Positions 33,032 through 43,997 of a stretch of 64,000 bases of DNA are shown here, one piece after another. Location: NCBI GenBank assembly GCA_038496445.1, contig JALMLS010000514.1, positions 62,001-126,000 on the forward strand. Direction: 5' to 3'. The notes below the pieces were generated by a model. It was not told the DNA's origin, ran no database searches, and saw only the letters and a list, made by a program, of their open reading frames with translations. A program made the position numbers and the translations under genes. Numbering within the stretch: position 1 is the first letter of the stretch; each line of letters opens with the position of its first letter. The DNA comes from Trichosphaerium sp. ATCC 40318 (taxonomy: Eukaryota > Discosea > Flabellinia > Trichosidae).

Positions 33032-33845
33032 ATGCGTTTACTACTTGTCCTTGCTCTTTCTTTAGTCGCTTTTGTACGTCCTTTTAACGATCCCTCTTGT
33101 TGTCACTGACAATACCGCGGTAGGTAGCTTCAAAACCTTGCTGTACATACAACCCTGTTACCGACACATGTAGCGATAACACGTGCTCAACTCTTGGAGG
33201 TGCTTTTCCAACTGTTTGTAAACTCATGAAAAAAGACTTGGGAGGTACGTCTTTTGTAAAACGTGCCTATAGGCAGGTTTTTCTCAACTATTTACAGGTG
33301 GTGTCTTCGAAAAACGATGTGCTTGTGTCGTTACAAACCAAGCTCTTGTGTTCCAAACATGTGCACCAAATTCTGCTGCTGCTGGATGTAACGATATCTC
33401 ATGCCAAGCACGCATGCAAGCTGCTGGATATTTTGATGGTCAATGTTGGTTAACTTCTGAAGGGTGCCAATGTATCATCTGTGATGATAAGCCTTGCTGT
33501 GAAATTCAACCGACAGGAGCATGCGTTGATAACTCTTGCAGACGTAGAGGACGCGTAGCAGGTGTACCTACACGTTGTATGAGGATAAATAGAGGCACTG
33601 TAACAGGTACGTACTCCGTCGAAGAAAACCTCATGTCTCACTTGAAAATAGCACCAAGACCAGACTGTATCTGCGTCCCTCGTAACCAGGCTTTAAGAGA
33701 ATCCACTTGTGCTATTCCTGCAATCTTGCCGTGTGCGGATCTTAACTGCTTGGCGAGATTGAATGCTATTGGATTTCCTGATCCTGAAGGTTGTACAAGA
33801 AACAATAGCCTAAATCCAAAGTGTTTGTGTTCTGTGTGCGACTAG
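33032..33845 (+). CDS. Secreted Cys-rich repeat protein
   Basis: Signal peptide MRLLLVLALSLVAFVASK, interrupted by a GTACGT intron near its end (acceptor TAG before GTAGCTTC). The mature part has about four imperfect modules of the pattern C..NSCxxR...G...C...CxC: TCSDNTCSTLGGAFPTVC, GCNDISCQARMQAAGY, CVDNSCRRRGRVAGVPTRC and CADLNCLARLNAIGFPDP, each closing with a CxC pair (CACV, CQCI, CICV, CLCS). More than 25 cysteines imply dense disulphides. Extracellular role assumed from the signal peptide; no named family. Four exons, stop at 33843-33845. Confidence 0.75.
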
Positions 33846-34115
33846 ATTACACTCTTATCTTGTTAATAAAAACCACAATAAACATCTATATTGATTCTAG
33901 TGTAGCTATGTTAAAGCCACTAAAGACAGAGCGTCTTTCCTCCAGAGCGTTCCTTGAGTACTTCAGCCGAATCTAAAAATAACTTTTTTTGGGTTGATAC
34001 CTAACGTCACGTGACTGCCAGTAAAAAAACCGTTTAAGCATTTCTTTTTTTCAACTTATGAAGAACGATTGCATGTGCTTTATTTTGCAACTTTCCACTT
34101 CTCTTGTGGTTTTTT

Positions 34116-34866
34116 TCAACCTGGCTCAGAGAAAACCATATCATGGTGTTCAATTAGTACACGTGTTAAATCAGTTAGGCTTTTTAACTCGTGCATCATC
34201 TTCATTGGTGTGTCATCGTAGCATGGAAAGAGAATTGGTGTGAAGATTATAGCTGAATATCCTAAATTTCCCATTGCACTACATTAAGTTAGTCACCTAT
34301 TTGTTATTGTTTGCCCACGTTTTCATTTCCATCAAGTATTTAGTCAAGCACTCGAGCACTCTGAAATTAACATTGGGTAAAGTGTGTATTGTTGCTTTTA
34401 GTTCCACAAGTGTATCAGCAACATCAGTAAAACGGCTGATCAAAACAAATTTATCATACAGCTCAAAGGTTGTAATCGATTCCTGTACGTTTTTAATATT
34501 ACCAACAAAGTGGCGTGCGTACAGGCAATGTTCTCAAGTATAATTTAAGCAATGAGGCTACGGTGTGAATGTTTTTGTCATTGATTTCCAAGTTCTTTAG
34601 CGGTTCCTTTTCGCCTAACACGTGATAGCGTGAAATCATTGTTTTTGCATTGAAAGCATACCATTGTCATATCTTTGTATAAGCTGTTTTAAATTGTCAT
34701 GGTTTCCTGCAATGCGAAAAAGACCTAATGGATAAGAACCCATATTCACATTAGCGATATTTTAAAGGCACTACCACTTACCATACGCCCTGAGGAACTC
34801 AATACACTGGCAAACGTTAGATATTTGGCTATTTAAAATAGCACCAACTCTGTATGCTGTGTGCAT
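34116..34866 (-). CDS. RhoGAP-domain protein
   Basis: Minus-strand exons assemble into a Rho GTPase-activating domain that stimulates GTP hydrolysis by Rho/Rac-type proteins. The exons read VCQCIEFLRAYG, then YPLGLFRIAGNHDNLKQL with the arginine finger in GLFRIAGN, then NIHTVASLLKLYLRTLP joined through a 40-nt GTACGC intron to ESITTFELYDKFVLISRF, LPNVNFRVLECLTKYL, and lastly YSAIIFTPILFP in the place of the family's VVFGPNL. The joint before YSAIIF is unresolved because the obvious donor follows a TAG. ATG 34866 is the simplest start, but two minus-strand exons at 35230-35050 (MHAKLELPAVTDEG, then YCLAAVVITTFIES) may belong to the same gene. Stop at 34116-34118. Confidence 0.6.
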
Positions 34867-35313
34867 GTGGATATGGGGTTACTCCAAATAATCGTGTGTC
34901 TCTTGCTTCCTGTGTGTTCATCACCAGTTTTTTCAAGTCAAAAAAAGAGTACGACTGTAGGATTATTGTAGTTTTATTTGAATGTAGTATTGGACCGCGT
35001 GTCTTAAATCTTACCTTCTATAGCCAATTACCTTAAATGGTGATTGTAAATAGTGGCAGTCTCATGGCCCTCAAATTATAGCTTTCAATAAATGTGGTAA
35101 TAACTACTGCAGCCAAGCAATAACCTTGTCTGTCAAAGACAGTCGTTTTAACCAATAGAATAAACGCCAACGCTTTAACAAATACCTTCATCCGTCACAG
35201 CTGGCAGCTCTAGCTTAGCATGCATAATGATATAACATATTGGCTTGTAACATGTTACAAACGAAAGGTTATGCTTAGAAATTAATCTTTGTGCTTTATT
35301 TTTCTTTTTGGTT

Positions 35314-38300
35314 TTACACCATTTCCCTTGTCTTTCTATCATCACGTCCTCTGCACTTAAGTATTATCCAACCTGTCACCGCACAAACAACTATCAACAA
35401 GCCATATGCCAGCATGACATAAGAGTATATGAGTGAGGTGTTGATAAAGTCTTTTTGAAGGTCAACAAGTTTATCAACATAATGCTCTAGAAAACATGTA
35501 AGTAAAATACAAGAAACAAAAAATTTGTTTTTAGCGATAACGCACGTGTTCTATTTACGAAATTATCTACTACAGTTTCAGATACTGTAGGAATAGCTGG
35601 GAGAGAGAATGTATCAGGTAATACAGTATCAGGAATCTTAGCAATGAGAGGGCCAATACCACTAACGAGAAAAAAGTAAGAATAAAAACATTTTTTGTTG
35701 TAATCTAGTACCGCATTACTGTAATGACATCGTCAAGGTATATGAGACAAGAAATGAGAGCTGATAGTATATCCGCTACAACAGATGTGATGAATTTACT
35801 AACCTCATCTGTCAAATCACTTAACAAAAAGTATTAGGATTGTGTTTGCTACTGAAATACTTTTGAGAAATACCTTCGTGTATTCTCTATTTTATCGGCA
35901 AGATTATTAAGAGCTACTCCCGGAGTTTGTAGTGCATTTCTCATATCAGTTTTAGTTTCTTCTAGAGCCTAAATAGTATGTTAGCTTAAAAAGCAAGTAA
36001 TGTTTGGAGAAATACAAAAAAAAAGTTCAAGCTAACGATTTTACACACGTGATAGAAACTGTTCAAGCAACAAAAGCACACTGCTAGCTGTTAAATTACT
36101 TACGGTAGTGAAGTTCTTTGCAAAATATTATTTGTGTCATTGATAAGAGCATTTGTCTCAGCCAAAATTTCATTTCCAAAGTTTCTGACATCAGTTTCAA
36201 CCCAAGTATTTAGTTCAGCTGCAGCTAGATTTACACCGACAAGGTAAAGATGGAATGCAATGATAGTCAAGATAGCAATCAAAGTGATGACAATAGCTGG
36301 TTTCCAAATCATAAACTCACAGCACCAATACGTTGGTTCTTCTTCTGGTGTTCGGCTAAAAAAAACAGAACTTAGTTCCGAATACAAAAACTCGTCACGT
36401 GATACTTACTTTGGTTTTCTGTTTATCTTGAGGATAGACTCACGTTTTGAGAACCATATTATTATCATACGAGATTGATAAAGGAAATACCAAGTCACCA
36501 GTATGGCGATTAGAATAAATCCGACTATACCATAAGATAAATACTTGACAATGTTCACAGCGTTATCATATGGTTCCCAGTTGATTCTATCGCAGAATAC
36601 AATAGGTGCATATTCAGGTACTGGAAGCGTTACAAAGGTGGTGTTCTGAACATCAGCTCTAAAAATCAATAAGACAGAGAACCACTCAACTCTTGCTCGT
36701 CAAAACGTACATGATTTCTTCAACTTCAGTGGTAAGAAGATCGCTCAGTAATCCTTTTACAAAGCTAGACAATGCTTCCTCAATAGAGTCTGAAGAAGGT
36801 AATACAAGACCCTAAGGTACATTACTTAAGAGCCAAAGAGTAGAACAAAGACATACGGATCCTTCAACTGTTGGTGCAAAAGTAGTTGCTTCGCTGGAAT
36901 TGAAGCCACCGTTGGAAAGAGAAGTAGCGTTGGTAGTGACGTTTGTAAGCATGTTAACGTCTGTGGAGATGTTATCAAGTGCTGAAGTGGCGTTTCTAAG
37001 TATAGCTTCCTTCTCAGCATCAGTGAGTTGCTCTAAAGCTCGCTTAAACCCGAAAGTATTTTTTATAGTATTCGCTGCTCCTTCAACTTCATTTAGGGCA
37101 GTACTCAAAGCATCCGTTCTAGGTTAACTTGTAAGCGTTTTATAGTAATAAACTATACTCACAGTGGTCCGAATAAGTTTGCTACAGAGTCATAAGCGCA
37201 TAATAGAACTCTCAGTTTTCCAGAAATGACAAAGATTGCAACCTATAAAAGTTCAGTAAAGCAAAGTTAAAATAAACAATTCACGTACATCCACCGCGAC
37301 ATACACACTTTCCAGCGCCAGGTTCAGACTCGATGAAAGCCCTTGCTGAAGTGCATCATTTACAAACGTATTTGAAGTCTCTGCTAATGTCACGTGGACA
37401 TTAGCAACCTCTGTAACGACATCTTGTAGGTCAATGCATTGGTTCGTTATGAAATCTTTAATAATTTCTGAAGATCCAGTAAAGTTTTGTAGAAACAAGA
37501 GGCTCGTTACTCTAAGAGGAATAGCCACGTGAGTAAAATATATAAATATTCAAATCGTCCGTACAATGTTCCTATGAGTACAGCTATATATAGATGCCAG
37601 AACATCCTGCAAGCGTTTGTTTTTCTTCCGAGAAATTTCGGGTTGTACGTTGAACCAAAAGATTTATCAACGTAAATATAATCCTTTTCTTTCTCCGTAG
37701 TCTGTACAGTTCTCGCATAAACTCTTTCATCGTCAGAATGTTCTTCGTAAGCTGTATGAGTAGGAACTCTTGGTACTGGCTGGTAAAAATACACGTGAGC
37801 GCCGCGTGACGGACAGAAAGTTGTATTTTAAAATTCACACCTTCGGCTTTTTTTTAGGCTTCACGCGTTCCAGAGGTATGTCCGCTCCATCGTATGATCG
37901 TGTTTCAGCGTGAGACTATCATTAAAAGAATTAGTGGGCTGTTCACAAACCCACAAGATATGTAAAAAAACTAACCGTCACAACGCCTTTTGTTGAAGTT
38001 TTCTTCTTCCCTATGCCAAGCATTTTACCTATCGCGCTCTTTTTCTGTGATTTAACACCCTTTCTCTCGATAAGTGGTGAAGTAGCTACGTCGGCTGAAT
38101 AACCAGGTATCTCTGGTAGAGACGCGTTGACATCTTGAGAGAGTCCACTAGAAAGCTTGTAAACACCCAAAGAGTAATTTATCCTTTCGGTTTTTTGTAA
38201 AACACGTGAATCATTTCTTTACCTCTTTCGTAACCCCTCCTCTTCAGAATCTGAAGATGATTTACTCTCATCGCTTGAACTATCTGTATCTTCACTTTTC

Positions 38301-38696
38301 TTATCTCCGCCATCATCAAGAGGCGTTTTAGGTAATCTAGAAACGACAAATAAGAGTTAAATCACTTGTGTTTTACTTTGAGCCGAAAAAACCAAAAAAA
38401 ATCTTGAGAAAATCTTACTCTCTTGGCTGCGCCGCTTGCTCCTTTTCATCTCGTTTAGGTAATAACTTGCTTAGTCCTAAATAACCACAATTAAATTAAC
38501 CTATTTTGATAAATACCGTTGCGTACGCATCTGGTCTACTGGGTTCTCTGTATGAGACACTGTTTCTCTATTCTACAAAAACAAATTAAGAACAAAAAAC
38601 GTGCAAATACCGTTTAAGGCTGCTTGTTACCTGGTACTCTGCATTTCCTTCAGTTGTCCAGCTTTCGCTCTCATTTTGCTCGTTGGGTTCTGTCAT
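35314..38696 (-). CDS. Large multi-spanning membrane protein, Prm1/prominin-like layout
   Basis: ATG 38696, about 17 short exons. The cytosolic N-terminus is acidic/basic and disordered (DSSSDESKSSSDSEEEG; KKKTSTKG). A first membrane span (FWHLYIAVLIGTL) follows, then a long presumably extracytosolic loop with N-glycosylation sequons (NVTTNATSL). Next come a span pair, YGIVGFILIAILVTWYFLY and IVITLIAILTIIAFHLYL, a second large loop, and a final span, YSYVMLAYGLLIVVCAVTGW. Alternating large loops and few spans resemble fungal Prm1 (plasma-membrane fusion in mating) and prominin. The loop patterns (CIDLQDV, FCDRINW, SCLIYLDDV) look more like Prm1, but this is inference without alignment. Stop at 35314-35316. 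Confidence 0.6.
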
Positions 38697-38825
38697 ATGT
38701 GGTTACCTCTACGTGCTATTTTTGTTTTATGTTGAATTCATAAGTGGAGATTAAGTCAGACTGTTTTTAGCTGCCAATTTTGTGAAACACGTAATCCCAC
38801 GTGATGTAATACCTCCGTGAAGTTA

Positions 38826-38840
38826 GTGTAGTGTAGTGTA
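38826..38840 (+). repeat. Short GTGTA tandem repeat before a TATA-like box
   Basis: Three direct copies of GTGTA, followed immediately by GACTATATAAAAAG. Confidence 0.8.
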
Positions 38841-38843
38841 GAC

Positions 38844-38854
38844 TATATAAAAAG
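38844..38854 (+). promoter_or_regulatory. TATA-like box TATATAAAAAG
   Basis: The clearest TATA box match in the window. It sits 100 nt upstream of the plus-strand ATG at 38946 and 45 nt downstream of a CACGTG (about 38799). It suggests a plus-strand promoter here, divergent from the membrane-protein gene. Confidence 0.45.
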
Positions 38855-38945
38855 TGAGTCATCTACGTAGTTAATACAATCACCAAGGATAGTAAGCAAT
38901 TTAATTCTTCTTTGTGTTGCTTTTCAGCAAATCTTTCGAGGGGGT

Positions 38946-39255
38946 ATGTCGACAATTATATTGTCGTCATGTAACGAAACTTGCTCGCTCGGCAATACCC
39001 TTGTAGCGTTATTTTTTGGAGTAAACAAAAACGAAACGAGTTGTGTATGTTGAAGGCAAAGGGAAGTTATTATTTTTTTGTGTTTTACATCAATTGTGTC
39101 GACCATACAAAGGCGACAGTTGCTACAAGTACTGCCAAAAGCAAAAATGGTCCAGCGACCTTAGCAAAGTGGATCAATACGGCTGCAGCGCCAAGGGATT
39201 CGAAGTTGTAACTAAGAAAAATAAGTCAGAAAAAAGAATTCAAAACAAGGGATAA
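38946..39255 (+). CDS. Possible small Cys-rich protein downstream of a TATA box
   Basis: ATG 38946 gives MSTIILSSCNETCSLGNTLV ending NKNETSCVC. An intron (GT after the second base of the last codon, acceptor ACAAAG at about 39111) joins in frame to DSCYKYCQKQKWSSDL and VDQYGCSAKGFEVV, with a Lys-rich tail before TAA (39253-39255). About nine cysteines in 85 residues. No clear signal peptide, unless an upstream exon exists before the TTTTCAG at about 38928. It overlaps nothing else. Confidence 0.3.
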
Positions 39256-39284
39256 AAAAAAAATTCTCAAATTAAAATCAACAT

Positions 39285-41217
39285 TCATGAAGCGTACCCA
39301 CAACGCCAAACACCTCCATGGAAGGAATGGAACTTGAATAGCTCCAATGGGTTACGTAGAGGAACATCAGCATTTGCAGGAGATTTTTTGTTACGTAGAT
39401 CATGAAGGAGAAGTGCAGACATGACAGCATTGGAAGTATCTTGTTCAAAGATTTCGTATGGCTACTCGAATTATTAGCGCGTAAACAAAAAAGAAGAGAT
39501 AACGTGTTTCTTGTTTTTCTTTCGAAAACATGACGTACCTTAAAGAATGTAATTCCATCGTATACCCAAGCGAATGATTTACGTTGAACAACAGATTTTG
39601 TTGCTGTACTTGGTGCAACGTTACTTGATACAGTGCATCCACTTTCACGTGAAACGATTGCTCTCCAATGTTGAATACGTTTAGATAAGCAGTAGTTAGG
39701 ACCTTGTGGTACGACAAGTCCGTTAACAAAAGAGAATTTCTCTCCGTCTTTTGCTACTACTTGTTTTTCTGTGTTGGATTGGAGCATACCAAACATGCCG
39801 AACAATGGTGATAGTAGGGAAACTGTCAAATAGCGATTAGCAGCTGAAGCTTTTCTGGCTTCATCAGTGATTACATGGCAATCAGTTGGTGTACACAAGA
39901 AAGCAATAGAGGTGTTTTTACGTTCCTCAGCAAGTGCCTATTGAAAGTTAGTACTCCAACAAACAAATGACTGTATATTTTTTCTACGAAGAAAGCTACG
40001 ATGTCGTACCTTAATGATAGCATCACAAGCTACTGTAACACGGAAAAACATTTCACCATTTAGGTATACATAGTTACCAATGGTCAAGTCTTTCTCTGGG
40101 TATACAGAAAGCAACCAGTTCTTAATCTCAGGTGTATGTGTCATCAAGTTACCACCTGCATTTTCGTAAAGTTCCTTATCATCAGCAAGCTCATCTTGAG
40201 GCTTCTTAAGAGGGAAGGTAAGTGTTCCGCGAGATTGACGAGCAGTTGTGATCAAACGCTCCCAAATGAAAGAACGGTCAAGATCGACAGCAATCACATT
40301 AGCACCTAGATAAAAAAAAGAAGGTGAGAACAACAAGAAAACTTCTTTTCAAAAAAAAAATTCAAAAAACTTATTTTACTCACCCCACTCCATAAGTTTC
40401 AAGAATGGTCCCATAGCGGATCCAGCGCCAAGCATTACAAAGTATAGATCAGACATATCAACCCAACCAGGTGTTTTGGCTACCTGTAATAGAAGATTTC
40501 AGAAAACGATTCCAAATTAATAAAAACCGAAAGTGGTGACCGAAATTAATTGTGAATAGCGAGAATACCCGCGCGATGTATTAGCGTAAGCATATAAAAT
40601 AACAAGAGCGCCAAAAAACAGGTTTTAAGTGAAAAACGTTGAAAAAAAAGTTACCTTGATCATAGCATCACCACAATCCTTCTCAATTGTACCGTATTCA
40701 ACCCATTTGTTGATTTGTGCGATCAATTCGTCCTTTGAAATATTCTTGTTTTTGTATGGTACTTCAAGGCATAATTCTAGCCAAATTTGTTAGATTTATA
40801 GGCCCTAGTACAAACGATTTTTTTTGTTGGGTTTTAGTTACGAACTAACGTACTTGGGTCTTTTGCAAGTTTACCACGGACTATACCAGTAGAGAATGAA
40901 CCCTTGATGTCACGCATAGCGTCGACAAACTTGTAGCTCTTTCCTTCACGAATAAATTCAAAGTGGCTGTGAGCAGATGCTAAACCAGCTTTTGCAGCAT
41001 CCAAAGCGCTTTGTGGGCTTTTGAGGGATAGTTTGACGTGTTCCACAACGTATTTAGTGTACTTGTGGCGCCAATTCTTTTCCTTTTGGACACGCTCTGC
41101 TGCTGATTTGTCGAGAGGCTCGAACGCTGCTACCCAAGTAGCTTTGTTAGGAGCGGTACTTCCACGCTTACCACTAGCGTCTTCAAGAAATTGGATGCCT
41201 ACAACTGGTCTCGACAT
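39285..41217 (-). CDS. Conserved eukaryotic protein with Rossmann-like segment, function unknown
   Basis: ATG 41217 (MSRPVVGIQFLEDASGKRG), five to six exons. The centre carries YFVMLGAGSAMGPFLKLMEW joined to GANVIAVDLDRSFIWERLI, a glycine-rich loop followed by a beta-strand ending in Asp, as in NAD(P)-binding Rossmann folds. Flanking segments (TFPLKKPQDEL, NLMTHTPEIKNWLLSVYP, CTPTDCHVITDEAR) are not of the usual dehydrogenase type. I recall similar proteins in algae and oomycetes annotated only as hypothetical; that memory is not evidence. The last exon (FEQDTSNAVMSALLLHDLR, ending GGVWRCGYAS) closes at 39285-39287. No signal peptide. Probably a soluble enzyme. Confidence 0.7.
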
Positions 41218-41479
41218 CTAATTTTCTTTAGTTCGGTACAAAATACAAAAAAGGAGGTGAAAACTTGTCAAGCTTTGGGAAAAAGCGCGGAAACTAGTCT
41301 ATAACAAATATACACGTACAGTGCTTGTATAGATTAAAAATACGAACAAAAAGACAAACTACAAAAATGGTTTACCTAAATTGACCTTTTTCAAGCACAA
41401 AAATCCACAATAATGAATAATGAACGCGTAGAGGGTTGGTACTTGCGTAAAATAAAATTCGTTATTCGTTTATTTTATT

Positions 41480-41671
41480 TCATAATGCTTTGTACAACTT
41501 TTCATTTTTTGGATTCAATTCTGACACGTGACTATCCTCTTTTGGGATAAGAATAGTGTAAAACGTTAGGTGTATACCCAGTGATATCCCAACGGCTGTA
41601 GAAAATAAAAGAGAACATCGCGTGAGTGTGAACGCAAAAGATTTTTTTACTTTTGTCGCCTTTTTTTCCAT
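41480..41671 (-). CDS. Possible small one-span membrane protein overlapping the end of UTP11
   Basis: 63-codon frame starting MEKKATKVKKSFAFTLTRC with one hydrophobic stretch (SLLFSTAVGISLGIHLTFY) and a polar tail. Its ATG lies within the last 25 nt of UTP11 in another frame, so it needs its own transcript. A CACGTG lies inside it (about 41526). No family recognised; it may be an accidental frame in the UTP11 3' flank. Confidence 0.3.
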   Translation of the reverse strand: MEKKATKVKKSFAFTLTRCSLLFSTAVGISLGIHLTFYTILIPKEDSHVSELNPKNEKLYKAL

Positions 41672-43004
41672 TTTATTTTTCTTGGGTTTCCTCTTCCATC
41701 AAAGCTCAATACTTCAATGTCTTTGGCGTGTTTGGTTGTCATTATATTATGTTTCTTTTCTAATTTAGCCAACAAGTGATCTAAAGATTTTTTATGCTTA
41801 AGAGCCTGTGCTAAAGCCTAGGAAAAATTAATTGAATATATTGCAAAAAAAAAACCAAGTTGATCAAAAGTACGCACTTCGTATGACTCTTTACTTTCTT
41901 GTTGCATCTCTGCAAGTTCATCTGCTGTGTATTTACCAGGATTTACAAGAAGAGATCCTACAAAGAGATTTTAGTCTCAAACGGCGTTGATAGAAAGTAG
42001 TAAAAAAAAAAAAAAAATCTTTGAACTTGCAAAAATACTTGGTTGAACAACGATCAAATGCAAGTAGTTTAACGTAAGCGGTAATAATAATATATGTTTA
42101 TCTCATGCGTAATATAAATTTATAAATTAACCTATTTCAGCCCAGTTGTGTTGGGTTTTATCCAATAAAAAAAAACTTAGTTTTTTTTGAAATCAAATTG
42201 TACCATTAGTTATTTGATCGTATGTAGGCCTATTATATGCGCGTCCCATCAATGCAATAGGTGTATTGAAATCTTTTTCAGCATCATACGTCTGTCTGTC
42301 ATCCTCAGAATCTACAAAAAACAAAGAAAACGTCAAAATCAAATTTTTTTGTTGATTTTGCATTGATTTCGATTACAGCTGTCTTTTCTTAGGTTCAAAC
42401 TATTCTCATTTGCTTTAAAAATATTCGTACCTACGAATACTACATGTGTTTTGGCTATCTCTGCAGCTGACTTTTCAGCAATCATGTGTTTTGTTTCACG
42501 TATTTTTTCAATCCGCTAAAGGCGTTTTGAGCGTTGTTTATTTATTAGGCGGGGTAATAGCGTACCTTTATGACTCGCTGGCGAACAGTACGGACGAGGT
42601 TAATATCGTAGGAATTCAATTTCACTTTTTCTTCGTCGTTGTACTCTAATTTATCTGGTAGCTCGTAATGCAGTCCTCCCTTTTAACGGTAGTAAGAATT
42701 AACCATTTTCTTGATTTAATAATACTTACAACGCGTCTAGAGTTTATCATATGGTGGTAGAACTCATCCAAGTTTCTTAGAGCCACCGATGTGAGGATTT
42801 TGCGCTTTTTCTCTCTTTTGTCATGCTATGTATCAAATTAGCGCCAACGCCATCTAACGCCATAAAGATACGTACTTCAAGCTTTTTACGTTTCTTAAAG
42901 CCTCTTCTTCTCTCAAGTGGTCCAAGACCCTTTCTACTCTCTATCTGGGAACGTTCTTTATATCTACTACGCGCCCGTTCAGTTCTATTGCGGAAGCTTG
43001 ACAT
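41647..43004 (-). CDS. UTP11: U3 snoRNP / SSU-processome protein Utp11
   Basis: Nucleolar protein of the small-subunit processome needed for 18S pre-rRNA cleavage. ATG 43004 gives MSSFRNRTERARSRYKERSQ, the family start, then KGLGPLERRRGFKKRKK, LDEFYHHMINSRR, YELPDKLEYNDEEKVKL, SYDINLVRTVRQRVIKRIEK, KTHVVFVDSEDDRQTYDA, FNTPIALMGRAYNRPTYDQI and a basic C-terminus NPRKIKWKKRRQK. About seven exons, with GTAAG, GTACG and GTGCG donors. Length and order match the family. The open frame extends 27 codons upstream of the chosen Met with no family similarity. It starts only 72 nt from the 121-bp inverted repeat. A strong marker that this is a eukaryotic nuclear chromosome. Confidence 0.85.
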
Positions 43005-43075
43005 TCTTGAGTTTAATGTATTTTGTAGATCTTCACTTAAACGCTTTGTCCACATGTCAAACACAACATGTTTAA

Positions 43076-43124
43076 AGAATCTCATGCCCCGTAAGCACGC
43101 GCCTTACCATTGGGCCAACGCGGC
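43076..43124 (-). pseudogene. Truncated tRNA-Arg copy (5' 49 nt)
   Basis: Reverse complement reproduces the acceptor 5' strand, D arm, anticodon arm with ACG, and start of the variable loop of the tRNA at 43739-43810, then stops. The T arm and 3' acceptor strand are missing, so no cloverleaf can form. Confidence 0.85.
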
Positions 43125-43196
43125 GACTAACTTGTTGAAGAGACAGAAACGTCCTGGATTGATTAATTCCGATGTTCGTATTCCAGCGTTTTTTTG
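43076..43196 (+). repeat. Left arm of 121-bp perfect inverted repeat
   Basis: Identical by eye to the reverse complement of 43667-43787, from AGAATCTCATGCCCC to CAGCGTTTTTTTG. It contains the 5' 49 nt of tRNA-Arg in minus orientation. Confidence 0.9.
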
Positions 43197-43666
43197 ATTA
43201 CGCTTCTAAGCCGCTGGGTACCATGAGTGCAACATACCTCAATGCTTGTGTTCAGCATGTAGACTTGAGTACATACGCTACGAAATTGTTGGAAGCCGTT
43301 TCCGCTCTTTGTGCCAAGCGAAAATGGTGCCATTAATATAAAAGGTCAACACTACTTACAACAATGAGTTGGATGCAGACAATAGCCAAAAGTATAGTAA
43401 CAAGTTCAAAAATTGGTGACAAAGGCAAATTGGAAAAGCAAGTCTACGGGTAATTGAGAGATCATTACGCATGTGTCAATGACAATAGATAGAATGGCCA
43501 GTTGTTTGAGCACTCCAACTATCAACTGTACACAGAGTACACGTCTTGGCATTACAATGGCCAATTGAGATGAAAAGGCAATAACCTGTTTGCTAAGCTA
43601 AACAAGTAATACCAACAAAAATAATCTAAAAAACGTACTAGCTTAAGTAGATTCACAGAACTACAA
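43197..43666. other. Spacer between inverted-repeat arms
   Basis: 470 nt. It holds two tiny plus-strand frames (37 codons from 43223, MSATYLNACVQHVDLS; 29 codons from 43364, MSWMQTIAKSIVTSS). Neither has supporting features. No transposase or integrase frame is present. Confidence 0.4.
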
Positions 43667-43787
43667 CAAAAAAACGCTGGAATACGAACATCGGAATTAA
43701 TCAATCCAGGACGTTTCTGTCTCTTCAACAAGTTAGTCGCCGCGTTGGCCCAATGGTAAGGCGCGTGCTTACGGGGCATGAGATTCT
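43667..43787 (+). repeat. Right arm of 121-bp perfect inverted repeat
   Basis: Runs into the intact tRNA-Arg gene; the identity ends within the tRNA variable/T-arm boundary (position 49 of the tRNA). Confidence 0.9.
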
Positions 43788-43810
43788 GGGTTCGAGCCCC
43801 AGGCGTGGCT
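43739..43810 (+). tRNA. tRNA-Arg (anticodon ACG), 72 nt, no intron
   Basis: The cloverleaf folds by hand. Acceptor stem GCCGCGT pairs with GCGTGGC (two G-U pairs); D arm GCC...GGC with AATGGTAA loop; anticodon stem CGTGC/GCATG with loop TTACGGG giving ACG; variable AGATT; T arm CTGGG-TTCGAGC-CCCAG; discriminator T. The internal promoters are intact: the A box resembles TGGCCCAATGG and the B box is GGTTCGAGCCC. A34 would be edited to inosine to read CGU, CGC and CGA. The first 49 nt lie in the inverted repeat. Confidence 0.93.
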
Positions 43811-43997
43811 AATAATAGATTTTGTACAAAAATAGATTGTTTTGCTATTTTAGGAATACGAGCGTTTTTATGTTACTTGTACATATCTATATATTTTGCG
43901 ACCTACGATTACAACTATTGGAGATTGGTTTTTGACTTAAGTCATAGAAAATCCTGTAGAAAAGTCTTTTTGAAGCCAGCAATACCTACAACGCCGA

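Noticed and set aside
34274-34543. Plus-strand frame of 89 codons
   Set aside because: Antisense to RhoGAP exons.
42823-43197. Plus-strand frame ending in the inverted repeat
   Set aside because: Antisense to UTP11; its tail (MPRKHAPYHWANAATN) is simply the tRNA fragment translated, and the same peptide appears from the other arm.
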